DNA of 64,000 bases from contig NC_080181.1 in assembly GCF_950295315.1 (NCBI RefSeq), forward strand, positions 32,158,764 to 32,222,763. The letters run 5' to 3'. Under the pieces are notes generated by a model. That model did no database searches. It was not told the origin of the DNA and was given only the letters and a program-made list of their open reading frames with translations. The translations under genes were made by a program, and so were the position numbers. This DNA is from Erinaceus europaeus. Lineage: Eukaryota > Chordata > Mammalia > Eulipotyphla > Erinaceidae. Position 1 is the first letter of the stretch; every line of letters begins with the position of its first letter. Of this stretch, positions 9,481 to 18,597 are shown in pieces.

Positions 9481-9800
9481 AGAAGCCGGGGATGTCTATT
9501 ATTTTAAAGCTATAATTGATTCTAATTCATCACTTATCGCTCAGTGACAGATTTTTATATAGTTTATTATCTGTGTAGCAGCGCTGGGCCCTGCGGGGCC
9601 ATCTCCTATTGTGCTGTTTCCCGTGTGGTCTCAGTCCTGGCTGCTTCTTTATCTGTCTGATTAAGTTAGGGAATCTGGTATCTCAGGGTCCCTGGGTAAC
9701 TGTCAATGGAGCACATCCTGCAATTGCAGGATTAAAGGAGCCTTTTACCCAGCTCCTCCTTGACCTGTCTGTCACAGTTAGTCTTCTTGTTTGCTGATTA
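9480..9800. promoter_or_regulatory. Candidate conserved non-coding element
   Basis: A repeat-free block of AT-rich sequence (TATTATTTTAAAGCTATAATTG) followed by a GC-rich core (CAGCGCTGGGCCCTGCGGGGCC) and a palindromic AATTGCAGGATTAAAGG stretch. TGATTAATT and CTGATTAAG match homeodomain cores. Function is inferred. Confidence 0.3.
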
Positions 9801-10161
9801 ATTTGGGACTTTGGGTCCCCCGGACCTGCAGATAGCTATCACTCCTGTCCTCTCACCCTCACACAGCTACAACTGAGTACTCCCAAGGCTCTGAGAAGGG
9901 AACAGAGAGAGACAAAGACACTGGTCTTTCTGTGGTTTTCTATCAGCCCTGGCCACCAAACATTCCATGTGGTTCTCCCTTACTCTTGTCAACTTTTCTG
10001 TGAATCACAACCATTTTCCTCTAAGTATACGTAGGAGTGCCTCTCCTGCCTGGGTCTGTTCCTAGTTTTCACCTGCTTTTGTTCTACACAGTTCTGAGGA
10101 GACTGGCTGATGATGTGGTTAAGGTCATGGCATCAACACCACTTCCTTCTAGACTCACCAA

Positions 10162-10176
10162 TCAGCAGGGGGCAGA
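10162..10176 (+). promoter_or_regulatory. Candidate CTCF site
   Basis: TCAGCAGGGGGCAGA matches the CTCF core CCASYAGRGGGCRSY at 13 of 15 positions. It lies in repeat-free DNA. Binding is a prediction from the motif. Confidence 0.35.
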
Positions 10177-10214
10177 GTGGAAGGCAGAGGTGAGGGGTCT
10201 TCATTACCTACCAC

Positions 10215-10390
10215 TCCATCATATATTTGTTTTAAAATCATTCTATCTGGGGATTAATAGATCACAGTACAGAGTACAGCTGTTGGCACATAGGTACAAT
10301 TTCTCATTTCCCCACTATAGGTGTCTCCTAGACACTTTGCCCAACTTAAGTTCTTTGTGTTCCTGATCCATCATAAGCTCACAGGAGAAG
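10215..10390 (-). mobile_element. L1 type iii 3' end, minus strand
   Basis: The text GCTGTTGGCACATAGGTACAATTTCTCATTTCCCC is the reverse complement of the type iii tail, followed by TAGGTGTCTCC and CCTGATCCATCATAAGC. Confidence 0.6.
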
Positions 10391-10709
10391 ACCACTGTAC
10401 CTGGTAGTCAATAGAGTCCTATCAGGCTCCATCTTAGTATGTCCACTTCATACACCCTGTTTCCCAGAAATTTCTACTTGTTCTTTATAAAGTTCCCCAC
10501 TTCTCCAACTCTTGCAATGTTGAACTCTGCCCACCCGATCTTGAAGCTGCTACTTTTCCCAGGAGGTTCCTGGAACATTTCTGTCCCCAGATTCACAAAA
10601 ACCACTTCTCACTGGTTTCTTAGAAACCTCGATGGTTTTCACCCAAGCCAGAGGCTCACAATCTGTTCCAACAGGAACCAACACTCCTTGACTTTTCAAA
10701 AGCCACTTC

Positions 10710-10870
10710 CCAGAGCCGGGGAGACAACATAACAATTATGTAAAAGGCTTGCATGCCTGGGGTCCCGATGTCCTAGGTTCAATCCCCAGTACAACCATAA
10801 ACCAGAGTTGAGCAGTGGTCTAGTCTCTCTGTATTTCACTCATTAATAATTTTTTTTTTTTTTTTTTTAA
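10710..10870 (+). mobile_element. SINE-C
   Basis: CCGGGGAGACAACATAACAATTATG head, AGGTTCAATCCCCAGTAC B box, AAACCAGAGTTGAGCAGTGG body, then a 24-base poly-T run where an A/T-rich tail has been remodelled. Confidence 0.8.
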
Positions 10871-10874
10871 AAAA

Positions 10875-11480
10875 GGCCTCCTAACTCATGCCCTGTGGCC
10901 TCATGTCTGTCCTTAAATTCCCAAGTCACACAGCCATTCTCCTTGATGAACTTCCCTGAGGTCCTCAAGAAGCACCCACACTAGGAGCTGTTACAGTACT
11001 TTCCCTGTGAACTTATGTGGAATCATAGTGCAATGATCTATGAATGTTTCACCAATCTGGTATGTAGGAGGCAGTGCTTGCTGAGTTTGGCTGAGTGATT
11101 TTTCAGGCAACCTCCCAGGGGTATCTTTGGATACAGGTTATTCCTCACCTTCATCCTATCACTAGCAGGGAGCCGACACTTACTTGCTAGCATGATGCCT
11201 GTTAATCTGTTCACAGCCCTTCTTGAGAATCTCTTCTGTCTGCCCCAAAGATTCCTTATTTACATTCTTGTCTGTAGGACCTCCCAGTCTTTGTCTCCTT
11301 TCATTAATTTTATTAGTCACCAAGATTAGGGGACAGTTGTCCACAGTCCTCATGTAGTTAGGTGTGGACAAAGCATTTTCTGGGGAGAGTGTATCTAAGT
11401 GTTTGGGTTTTGTTTGTTTGTTTTTCATCACTATATCGAGGAAATAAAGACTTAGAAGATAGTTGCAGTCATATGTGTGT
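10875..11480. other. Unique sequence, no gene
   Basis: Apparently single-copy DNA with ordinary composition. A minus-strand frame at 11180-11431 has no recognisable domain. Confidence 0.4.
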
Positions 11481-11489
11481 TGCTGTTAT

Positions 11490-11685
11490 TTTTTTCGGAT
11501 ATTTTGGATAGAGACAGAAAGGAACTGAAGAGGTAAAAGGGGCAGAGAGATAAGAGAGGAAGAGAGATACCTGCAGCACAGCTTCATTGTTCCTTAAGCT
11601 TCCCTCCTGCAGGTGGGGAGCAGAACCTGGGTCCTTGTATATAATAATACGTAAGATCTACCAAGTGTGCCACAACCTGGACCTG
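11490..11685 (-). mobile_element. SINE-B, minus strand
   Basis: GGATAGAGACAGAAAGGAACTG body, CTCCTGCAGGTGGGGAGCAG, AGAACCTGGGTCCTTG B-box side, and TGTGCCACAACCTGGACC head side. Confidence 0.85.
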
Positions 11686-11714
11686 TGAATCTAAATAGGA
11701 GGCAAACAAAAAGG

Positions 11715-11998
11715 CCTTTGGGGGACTAGGCTGTGGGGCACCTACCAGTTAAGGAAACACAGTACAATGCACAATGACCTAGTTCCAGTCCCCTGCCCCT
11801 TCTCCAAATACCCTGATCCCCACCTACAGGGAGATGCTTTGTGAGCAGTGAAACATCTTTTTCTCTCTCCTTTTCCCTTCCTCAATTTCTCTCTGTCCTA
11901 CTTAAAAAAAAAAAAAGAAAGAAAGAAAAGAAAAAATGGCCACCAGAAGTGGTAGATTTTGGTGCTGGCACCTAACCTCAGCGATAAACTTGGTGGCA
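11715..11998 (+). mobile_element. Long SINE-B with small internal duplication
   Basis: GGGGACTAGGCTGTGGGGCACC head, degraded B box AGTTCCAGTCCCCTGCC with a second CCCTGATCCCCACC block (a local duplication), CT-rich body, A run, then ATGGCCACCAGAAGTGGTAG and AGCGATAAACTTGGTGG extension. Confidence 0.8.
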
Positions 11999-12041
11999 AA
12001 TACTAATAATAACAATAGAAATTTTAAAATAATTAACCTCG

Positions 12042-12312
12042 TCCCCGGCTCCCCAACTACAGGAGGTTTCCTTCACACTTAGTGAAGCAGGTCTGCAGGT
12101 GTCTATCTATCTCTCCCCCTCTCTGTCTTCCCCTCCTCTCTCGATTTCTCTCTGTCCTATCCAACAACAACAACAGCAGCAATGGAAACAATAATAATAA
12201 CAACAACAACAAGAGCAACAGAATGGGGAAAATGGCCTCCAGGAGCAGTGGCTTTGTACTGCAGACACAGAGCCCCAGCAATAACCCCGGAGGCAATAAA
12301 CAAATAAACAAA
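12042..12312 (+). mobile_element. 5'-truncated long SINE-A
   Basis: It begins inside the B-box region (GTCCCCGGCTCCCC), so the tRNA head is missing. The body, AACAACAACAACAAGAGC tail and ATGGCCTCCAGGAGCAGTGG extension are intact. AATTAACCTC flanks it at 12032-12041 and 12315-12324, so the truncation happened at insertion. Confidence 0.88.
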
Positions 12313-12639
12313 AACAATTAACCTCTAAAGCTACCCTGTGGGTCCTTCTCCTCCTTCAGTTGACTCAACTAAAGAGATTTTAAAAAAGGTTCCTCAAGTC
12401 AAGCAGATGCAATGGAAGACTAGTGTAGATTTCTTCCACATGCAACTGAGAGTCCCAGCAGCAGTGCCCTGTCTGGAGCTTGCTCTTCTCTGCTCATTCA
12501 GGGGATGAGCTTTGCCTCTGGAAAAGGAATCAGTCCTTTAAACCTCCTATCATTTCTCTTCCAGATCGCACCCTCCTCAGGTGGGGAGTCCCCCCCCCTC
12601 TAGTCCTTGCCCCCACTCCACCCCCACTAATGACACTGC

Positions 12640-12890
12640 TGATTCCTACTGCCAGTGTAAAGCACACACAGCTCAGTTTAGGGACAGTTAATTTCCAATT
12701 CTTTCCAGATGGGTTGGAATAATATCCCCAGGTGGTAAATACATTATTAAGAAGGCAGTTTGGTGTGAAATTGGCTATTAAAATATAGATAAAGTTTAAT
12801 ATATTGAGCTCCTTGTCAGAAAAATCACTTTGGAGGGAGCTTATTATTTGTTTGATATTAAAAGAGTCACAGCTCTGCTCCAAGTGACAA
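12640..12890. promoter_or_regulatory. Candidate conserved non-coding element
   Basis: A repeat-free AT-rich block with TTAATTTCC, TACATTATTAAG, GGCTATTAAAATA and TTTAATATATTG words, followed by an 18-base G run at 12895-12912. The long minus-strand frame over it (12530-12994) has no protein-like character. Regulatory role is inferred. Confidence 0.3.
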
Positions 12891-13194
12891 ATGCGGGGGG
12901 GGGGGGGGGGAAGAATGCCACAGGTAATGAACAAAGGCTTTTTAACATTTAAATTTAGGGTTTTTCTTGTAGCTCTGCATGCTGCCATGAGCATGCCAGT
13001 GTGGGGTAGCTAGAAGCAACTCAGAAATGTCAGGAACTCTGGAACCAAGGAGGCTGCTGGCCTGGCTTTCAATAACATGAGTCTCTCCCAAAGAGCTAGC
13101 TACCAGATAGCAAAAATAAAATTTTGGAGGTGGTTTCCTTGGCAACACCATGAAAAAGAAATGGAGAAAAGGGTCTGTTTCACTGCAGAAAGTC

Positions 13195-13380
13195 CTGGGG
13201 ATAGGGAGATAGTTCAGTGGTCAATCCCTGGACTTGCACACATTAGGCTCCAGGTTTAATGGAGGCCTCACATACACCACCACATGTGACAGTGTTGAGT
13301 GTTGCTTTGGCCTTTCTCTTGCTCTCTCATCATTTCTTTTGTCTCACTCATAAGACAAAATAAAGCACAAATAAAGAAAT
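13195..13380 (+). mobile_element. SINE-C/D-like element
   Basis: GGGAGATAGTTCAGTGGTCAA head and GGCTCCAGGTTTAATGG B-box region, with a CTTTCTCTTGCTCTC body and an AAATAAAGCAC tail. The family is older than SINE-A. Confidence 0.65.
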
Positions 13381-13387
13381 CATTTGG

Positions 13388-13520
13388 GGACCATATGGTG
13401 GTGCACTCAATTGAATGCACACATGACCACGGGCAAGGATCTGGGTTTGAACCCCCTTTCTCCACCTGAATGGGAGAAGCTTCATAATTGGTGAAGCAGG
13501 TCTACAGTTGTCTATATTTG

Positions 13521-13555
<35 letters not shown>

Positions 13556-13728
13556 GCCCCCTATCTATCTGTCTATATCTCCATCTATTTATCTATTTCC
13601 CCCTCCTCTTTCATTTTCTTTGCTTAGCAACAAACAAAAAAATAGACGGAAAAAAATGGCCTCCAGAAGCAATGGATTCATAGTCATGGCACTAAGTTCC
13701 TGTGATAACGAGAGAACAGGGAAGATAC
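13388..13728 (+). mobile_element. Long SINE-B with expanded CT tract
   Basis: CATATGGTGGTGCACTCAATTG head, GGTTTGAACCCCC B box, GAAGCAGGTCTACAG body, a (CT)n/(CTAT)n expansion at 13516-13600, then ATGGCCTCCAGAAGCAATGG extension and GTGATAACGAGAG end. Confidence 0.8.
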
Positions 13729-13734
13729 CATAGC

Positions 13735-13845
13735 ACCAGTTCTTCCACACCAGGACACTTCCACATGGTGTCCAGGGTTTGAACCTGGACTCCACAAAAA
13801 CAAGGTATGCACCCTACACAGTGAGCTATAACTCACCAGCCCCAT
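13735..13845 (-). mobile_element. tRNA-like SINE head fragment, minus strand
   Basis: CAGGGTTTGAACCTGGACTCC contains a reverse B box. GCACCCTACACAGTGAGCTATAACTC and CACCAGCCCC resemble a reversed tRNA-type head. Confidence 0.5.
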
Positions 13846-13849
13846 ATCT

Positions 13850-14290
13850 TCATTCTGCCAAAATATCCCAACCTCCTACTTCGGAGTACCTTAAATGCAT
13901 CAAGTTTCAAGAACCCTCCCCAACCTTGCCCATCAGACTTGGGGAGCCATGTTCCCTGTATAGATATTCTGCTAAGCGAAACTCAAAAAAATAAGTAAAT
14001 AAATACATAAAATTGAAAACAGAGCAAGCCAGCTGTATGTTTTCTATCGAATACCCTGAACCCATCTTTTAACTCTGTCTACAGTGGCCTCTGCTTTTAT
14101 CTTTCCTCACACTAACAAAATCCTCCCAGGAATAAGTAAAACTCCAAAAGAGCAACACAGTCACAAAAAGATACACAGAATGTGCAATGGCAGTGTATTC
14201 AAAGAGTAGGCCATTTGGCTTGTAATCAAAAAGATAGTATGGATGGCAAAGTCCCAAAGAAGGAAAGAGTAAATCCCTTGCAGGCCAGAA
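13850..14290. other. Unique sequence, no gene
   Basis: Apparently single-copy DNA apart from short AAAT runs near 13990-14010. Short frames on both strands are not protein-like. Confidence 0.4.
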
Positions 14291-14311
14291 GTACTTGGGG
14301 GGTGGGGGTGG

Positions 14312-14413
14312 GGGGGGTCTCTTGTTCAAGTCCCTTCAGCAATAGGTGCCAGAGTGATGCTCTGGTTCTCTATCATAAATAAACAAACAAATAAAATTAA
14401 TTAATTAATTAAG
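14312..14413 (+). mobile_element. SINE-C 3' part
   Basis: GTTCAAGTCCCTTCAGCAATAGGTGCCAGAGTGATGCTCTGG with an AAACAAATAAAATTAATTAATT tail. It starts next to a G-rich (GGGGGTGG) stretch at 14296-14317 instead of a head. Confidence 0.6.
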
Positions 14414-14471
14414 GAGGAAGTGCAGGAGGAAGAATGGGCTATATCTACCATGAGAAGAACACAGAATCTAG

Positions 14472-14628
14472 GCTACAGGGGACGAGGAGACAGCACAAAT
14501 GCTTTTGCAAAGGGCTTTCCAAGCCTGAGGCAACAAAGGTCCCAGGTTCAATCCCCAGCACCACCATCAGCCAGAGTTTAGCAGTGCCCTGGTAAATTAA
14601 GCAAATAAACAATATTTTTTTAAAAAAA
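14472..14628 (+). mobile_element. SINE-C with direct repeats
   Basis: GGGGACGAGGAGACAGCACAAATG head, GGTTCAATCCCCAGCAC B box, AGCCAGAGTTTAGCAG body. AGGCTACAG flanks the insert near 14470 and 14633. Confidence 0.8.
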
Positions 14629-14639
14629 TCCAGGCTACA

Positions 14640-15120
14640 GAGTCTAGAACATTCCACAGTGCTGTCAAGGTCTGGACTGCCCAGCCTTATCCCAACTACA
14701 GCCCTTCACCAGTGCGGCTGCTACCTGACAGAGCCCGGATCCTCCAGAGCAGGTGGACGCCCATGAGCAGCTGCTGGGCACCCGCGGGAGAAGCAGAAAC
14801 ATCTGCAACAGCCTTGGCAGCGGCCTGGGAGCAGGTGGGGGGCTTCCAGGAGAAAAGGGCAGCCTGGTCAGCAGGCTCCACATGCCCTTCTGCCCAAGGC
14901 CATAATGGGGGTGGGTACTCAGCTCCTAGGGAGGAAGCTAGGGAGCTTGACCTCGGGGGTCAGAAGCTACTGTGCATGTTCAACCTGTCCCCCGCCCCCC
15001 ACCATGGGTGGGTGGGTGGAGCCCAGGGGCTCACCTACAAAGGCCTGGACAGCTGAGGGCTAGCACCTTGCCCTCTAGGTGCTATGGCCTTAGGTCACCG
15101 TGGACAAACACAGTGGAGTG
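14640..15120. other. GC-rich unique block with an exon-like minus-strand segment
   Basis: GC-rich single-copy DNA between SINEs. On the minus strand 14889 down to 14725 is 165 nt (55 codons), bounded by an acceptor-like TTGGGCAG and a donor-like CAG|GTAGCA, with one open frame reading ADQAALFSWKPPTCSQAAAK and then AGAQQLLMGVHLLWRIRALS. I do not recognise the protein, and the flanking frame is closed at a TAG just beyond the next possible exon. This is a weak candidate only. Confidence 0.2.
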
Positions 15121-15334
15121 AGAGGAGAAACGGAACCGACCCGGTTAATAGACTGGGTCTTGAACCAGGGCATCATAGTGGCCAGACATAAACCCTCTAG
15201 GACATGAAACTGGCTTCCTTGTGGCACCCTCGCTGTGGGCAGCCCTGGGGACACAGATGAGAAGGCCAGAGTCATGGAGTTGGAAAGAGCAGGTTAACAA
15301 TGGGCTGTTTTCTGTGGGACAGGCAGGATAGGTC

Positions 15335-15480
15335 ATCTGGACAGTGCGCCTGCTTTGCCATATGTCAGACCCATTTTCCAGCAAGCATTCCTACTGCACT
15401 GGATGAAGCCTCCCTCATTGTGTCTTTCCTCCTCTCTTTTTCTGTCTCTCTCTATCGAAAAATAAAATAAACACGCACCC
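15335..15480 (+). mobile_element. SINE-D
   Basis: TGGACAGTGCGCCTGCTTTGCC head, CACTGGATGAAGCCTCC middle, TCTCTCTATCGAAAAATAAAATAAAC tail. Confidence 0.65.
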
Positions 15481-15511
15481 AGAGCAGTGAATGACCAAAA
15501 AAAAAGTAGTA

Positions 15512-15612
15512 TCTGGTTAAACTTGGAGGCATGGGAACTTGCATGTCAGAGGTCCCAGAGGCAATACCTGACACCACCCATATAAAGAGCTCAGTAGTGG
15601 TATTTAAAAAAT
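15512..15612 (+). mobile_element. SINE-C, degraded
   Basis: TTGGAGGCATGGGAACTTGCATG, then GTCCCAGAGGCAATACCTGACACC and AAAGAGCTCAGTAGTGG match the SINE-C order with a weak head. Confidence 0.5.
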
Positions 15613-15652
15613 TAGAAAGTAAAATAAAGGTTCAGTGAACCCTAATGTCCAC

Positions 15653-15770
15653 TGGGAGATAGCATAATAATTATGCAAATGACTTTCATACCTTAGACAC
15701 AGAAGTTCCAGGCTCAGTCCCTGGCACTATAGTAAACCAGAGCTGAACAGCAGTCTGGTTAAATAAATAA
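15653..15770 (+). mobile_element. SINE-C, complete
   Basis: CTGGGAGATAGCATAATAATTATGC head, CAGGCTCAGTCCCTGGCAC B box, AAACCAGAGCTGAACAGCAG body, GTTAAATAAATAAATG tail. AATGTCCA flanks it at about 15644 and 15769. Confidence 0.85.
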
Positions 15771-15836
15771 ATGTCCATGTCAGAGCTTTAAACTTAAGTG
15801 GGTACCATTTTGTTGAATTTAATAGGAACCCCCTGA

Positions 15837-16155
15837 CATTATTATTATTATTATTATTGCCACCAGGATTATTGCTGAGGCTCTGTGCTACTTAGCTCTG
15901 TGCTACTTAGCTCCTACTCCTGGCAGTCATTTTACCCTTCTTTTTCCCCCCATCTTGTTTTTTTAACAGGACACAGAGAAATTGAGAGGAGAGGGGCAAG
16001 GAGACAGAGAAAGGAGAAAGACATCTGCAGACCTTGTTCACCTCCTGTGAAGCATTTCCCATCCCCCCTTGGAGAGGTTGGGGAGTACGGGGTTTGAACC
16101 TGGGTTTTTGTGCATAGTATTGTGTGTACCCAACTGGGCACACCACCCCCTACAA
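15837..16155 (-). mobile_element. Long SINE-B, minus strand
   Basis: An (ATT)n tail at 15840-15858, GCCACCAGGATTATTGCTGAGG extension, a local 16-bp duplication of CTCTGTGCTACTTAG, then a GA-rich body and GGTTTGAACCTGGG B-box side. Confidence 0.85.
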
Positions 16156-16227
16156 ACTCCCTTCCCAGCCCACTTTTTCGTATAGTATGTTGAATCTGAA
16201 GATTTGGGGATGTCCAAGGACATCTCT

Positions 16228-16437
16228 TTTCTTTTGTTATATTTATTCATTTTAATGGATAGAGACAGCCAGAAATCGAGAGGGGAGGGGAGACAGAGAG
16301 GGCGAGACAAAGAGACACCTGCAACACTGTTTTGCCACTCACAAAGATTTCTCCCTGAAGGTGGGAACTAGTGGATTGAACCTGGGTCCTTTTGCACTGT
16401 AACATGCATTCAGCCAGGTGTACTACCACCTGGCCCC
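16228..16437 (-). mobile_element. SINE-B, minus strand
   Basis: ATATTTATTCATTTTAATGG tail side, AGAGACAGCCAGAAATCGAG body, GATTGAACCTGGGTCC B-box side, GTACTACCACCTGGCCCC head side. CATCTCT occurs on both flanks. Confidence 0.88.
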
Positions 16438-16689
16438 TCCAAGAGCATCTCTCCCAAAGTGAAGTATAATAAGAGAAAAAGGATAGAGAAGGCAGTTACC
16501 CTTCACTGTAGTAGAGGAAGGGAAAGAGGAAGAGGAAAATATAAGTGTCATGGGCCAGAGGCAGCAAGTACTTGGTATGTTTATGAAACAGCAAGAGCAG
16601 GTGAGCATTTCCCTTTCTGTTCTTCTTTCTCAACTTCTGTTTATGATTGGGATCATCCCGTGCTTGTCTTTCTCTTCCTAACTTATCTT

Positions 16690-16895
16690 TAACTGAGTTT
16701 GGAATAATAGCACCAGAGTAAAAAACTCTGGGGGGGGAGTTGGGGTGGGAGGAGGGAAGATTTTCAGCTTCACTATAGGAGGTGGTGGTAGGGACACAGA
16801 CCTTTAGTGGCAGGAATGGTGTTAATATACACTCCCATGAACTTACGGTCTTATAAACCACTATTTAATCAACATGAGAGTTTATTTAAAAAATT
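16690..16895 (+). mobile_element. L1 type ii 3' end
   Basis: GAGTTTGGAATAATAGCACCAGAGTAAAAAACTCTGG, then TTCAGCTTCACTATAGGAGG, GGGACACAGACCTTTAGTGG and ACACTCCCATGAACTTACGG with an A/T-rich end. Confidence 0.75.
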
Positions 16896-16911
16896 AAAGT
16901 TTAAAAATAAG

Positions 16912-17033
16912 AGGGGAGTCAGGCGGTAGCTCAGAGGGTTAAGAGCACATAGTGTGAAGTGCAAGGACTGGCGTAAGAATCCAGGTTCGAGCCTCAGGCT
17001 CCCCACCTGCAGGGGAATTGCTTCACAAGCAGT
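16912..17033 (+). mobile_element. SINE-A, 5' half (split by an RTE insertion)
   Basis: GGGAGTCAGGCGGTAGCTCAGAGGG head, GGTTCGAGCCTCAGG B box, CCCCACCTGCAGGGG, then CTTCACAAGCAGT at the break. The 3' half resumes at 17507 with the duplicated CTTCACAAGTGGT. Confidence 0.92.
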
Positions 17034-17506
17034 TCTTCTTCTAGCTTTTGCCCTTCTTCCGTAGCCAGTCAACAGCGTCAGGTTGAGCCTGATGTAAAGT
17101 TTCGAGACCTCCTTTGAATCTGGAGAGGTGGCAATCGTTGACTATGTGGGTCATAGTCTGTCTGTAGCCGCAGGGGCAGTTCGGGTCGTCTCTGGCTCCC
17201 CAGCGATGGAACATAGCTGCGCACCGGCCATGGCCTGTTCGATAGCGATTGAGGAGGGCCCAATCATAACGTGCTAGGTCAAAGCCGGCTTGACGCTTGC
17301 AGGGGTCTGTGATGATGTGTTTGTTCTTGACCTCAGCTGACTGCCAACTCTGTTTCCAAGAGTCTGGAACAGAGAAGTTCAGTGTAGGCGTAGGGGACCA
17401 GATTGGGTGACGAGACGTCAAGCGTTGGACAGGGTGGGCGAAGATATCCGCATATATTGGCAGGTCCGGTCGAGCGTAGACGTGGGAAATGAACTTAGAT
17501 GATGAA
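17034..17506 (-). mobile_element. RTE-type LINE, 5'-truncated, inserted in a SINE-A
   Basis: A 473-bp insert bounded by a 13-bp duplication with two mismatches (17021-17033 and 17507-17519). On the minus strand it ends with a TAG stop at 17043-17041 followed directly by AAGAAGA, so the element has essentially no 3' untranslated region. No other window repeat shares it except the 198-bp element at 39201. The 5' truncation and target duplication are standard LINE behaviour. Its CpG content is high for the region, consistent with youth. Confidence 0.85.
17041..17506 (-). pseudogene. RTE ORF C-terminal fragment (reverse transcriptase protein end)
   Basis: The frame is open from the insertion boundary to the TAG stop, about 154 codons. 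Two parts are typical of the C-terminal end of RTE-clade LINE proteins: YDWALLNRYRTGHGRC and a cysteine/histidine motif CPCGYRQTMTHIVNDC (CxC-x8-H-x4-C), then GGLETLHQAQ and DAVDWLRKK. The catalytic reverse transcriptase and endonuclease domains are missing because of 5' truncation, so it is a pseudogene fragment. The clade is assigned by remembered motif similarity. It is clearly not L1. Confidence 0.75.
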
Positions 17507-17690
17507 CTTCACAAGTGGTGAAGCAGGTCTACAGATGTCTATCTTTCTCTCCTCCTCTCTGTTTCCCCCTCCTCTCTCCATTTCTCTCTGTCCTATGCAA
17601 CAACAGCAATAATAACTACAACAATAAAAAACAACAAGGGCAACAAAAGGGAAAATAAATAAATATAATTTAAAAGAGAGAGAGATAGAG
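17507..17690 (+). mobile_element. SINE-A, 3' half (split by an RTE insertion)
   Basis: GTGAAGCAGGTCTACAGATGTC body, TCTGTCCTATGCAACAACAG, AACAACAAGGGCAACAAAAGGG and an AAATAAATAT tail continue the element broken at 17033. Confidence 0.92.
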
Positions 17691-17904
17691 AAAGAACAGG
17701 TGAGCAAATAGGGGAGGCAGTCGGAATAGAGTTGGCCAGGTAGACCATTTGGAGTTGAGGACTGATGGGGCTGAGTGTGGGTCTTGCCTGAAAACTTTGT
17801 AAAAGTAACAAAAGTCTGCATGAAAACCTCAAAGATTAGTTTAGCATAGTGAAGACAAAATCCATGCAAACAGAATGTATGGGAAACTAAGAATGATTTG
17901 GGGT

Positions 17905-17985
17905 CTTTAAAAAAATCAGCACTGTATTTTACTGTTGAGTATAAACCATTAATCCCCCAATAAAGAAAAACAAACAAACAAACAA
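17905..17985 (+). mobile_element. L1 type i 3' terminus
   Basis: TGTATTTTACTGTTGAGTATAAACC, then ATTAATCCCCCAATAAAG and an AAAC-repeat tail. Only the last ~70 bp are present. Confidence 0.7.
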
Positions 17986-18028
17986 ATTACTAAGCCCAAC
18001 AGAATGGCAGTACCCTTTTTAGGTACTT

Positions 18029-18031
<3 letters not shown>

Positions 18032-18079
<48 letters not shown>
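18032..18079. repeat. (CA)n microsatellite, about 24 units
   Basis: An uninterrupted dinucleotide array, potentially polymorphic. Confidence 0.97.
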
Positions 18080-18081
<2 letters not shown>

Positions 18082-18585
18082 CTATGAATTCCTTCTTCCC
18101 TTTCTTCCTAAGAGTTGACATTTTTAATAAGGAAATCACAGCTTGCTTTTCAGAACTCACTGATAGAAGGAAATTCAGCAAAAGATGTAGAAGTCTATCA
18201 ACTATTGTGTGAATTAAACTCTTTCCTAGCTCCACACACAGGTTTTGGTTGCAAAGACACATTAAGTAGCAGTACTTCAGACCAAATTCTCCCTAACCTA
18301 ACCCCAGCTACCACTGACAGTTTTACTACCATGTACAAACTATGGAAGAATGAACATGTCACAGATTTAAAGTGACTAATTAACGAGTGGCATGGTCATC
18401 TTGAATATTAATCTTCCAGGTGACATTTAGTCAAATACTGTTCAAATTGGTGAACACTGGGTACAGCCTTGGCATTCTTATGTTTGACCCCAGAATCAAC
18501 TGAATTGCAAGATCCTGTGTGACCCAGAGACACAAGAGGGGGCCCTTAAAAATCCACCAAGGGTGTTTCTAGTAGCCTTGCTTCT
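18080..18585. other. Unique sequence, no gene
   Basis: Apparently single-copy. A plus-strand frame at 18115-18375 lacks recognisable domains or splice context. Confidence 0.4.
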
Positions 18586-18597
18586 AGGATAATTCTT

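Noticed and set aside
12530..12994. 154-codon minus-strand frame, the longest but one in the window
   Set aside because: It crosses a poly-G run and AT-rich unique DNA and has no domain; composition explains the open frame.
17034..17506. Domesticated host gene from the RTE frame
   Set aside because: It is 5' truncated, lacks a start and catalytic domains, and sits in a SINE with a recent-looking duplication.
17495..17977. 160-codon minus-strand frame
   Set aside because: It is the antisense of the SINE-A 3' half and flanking DNA; not protein-like.
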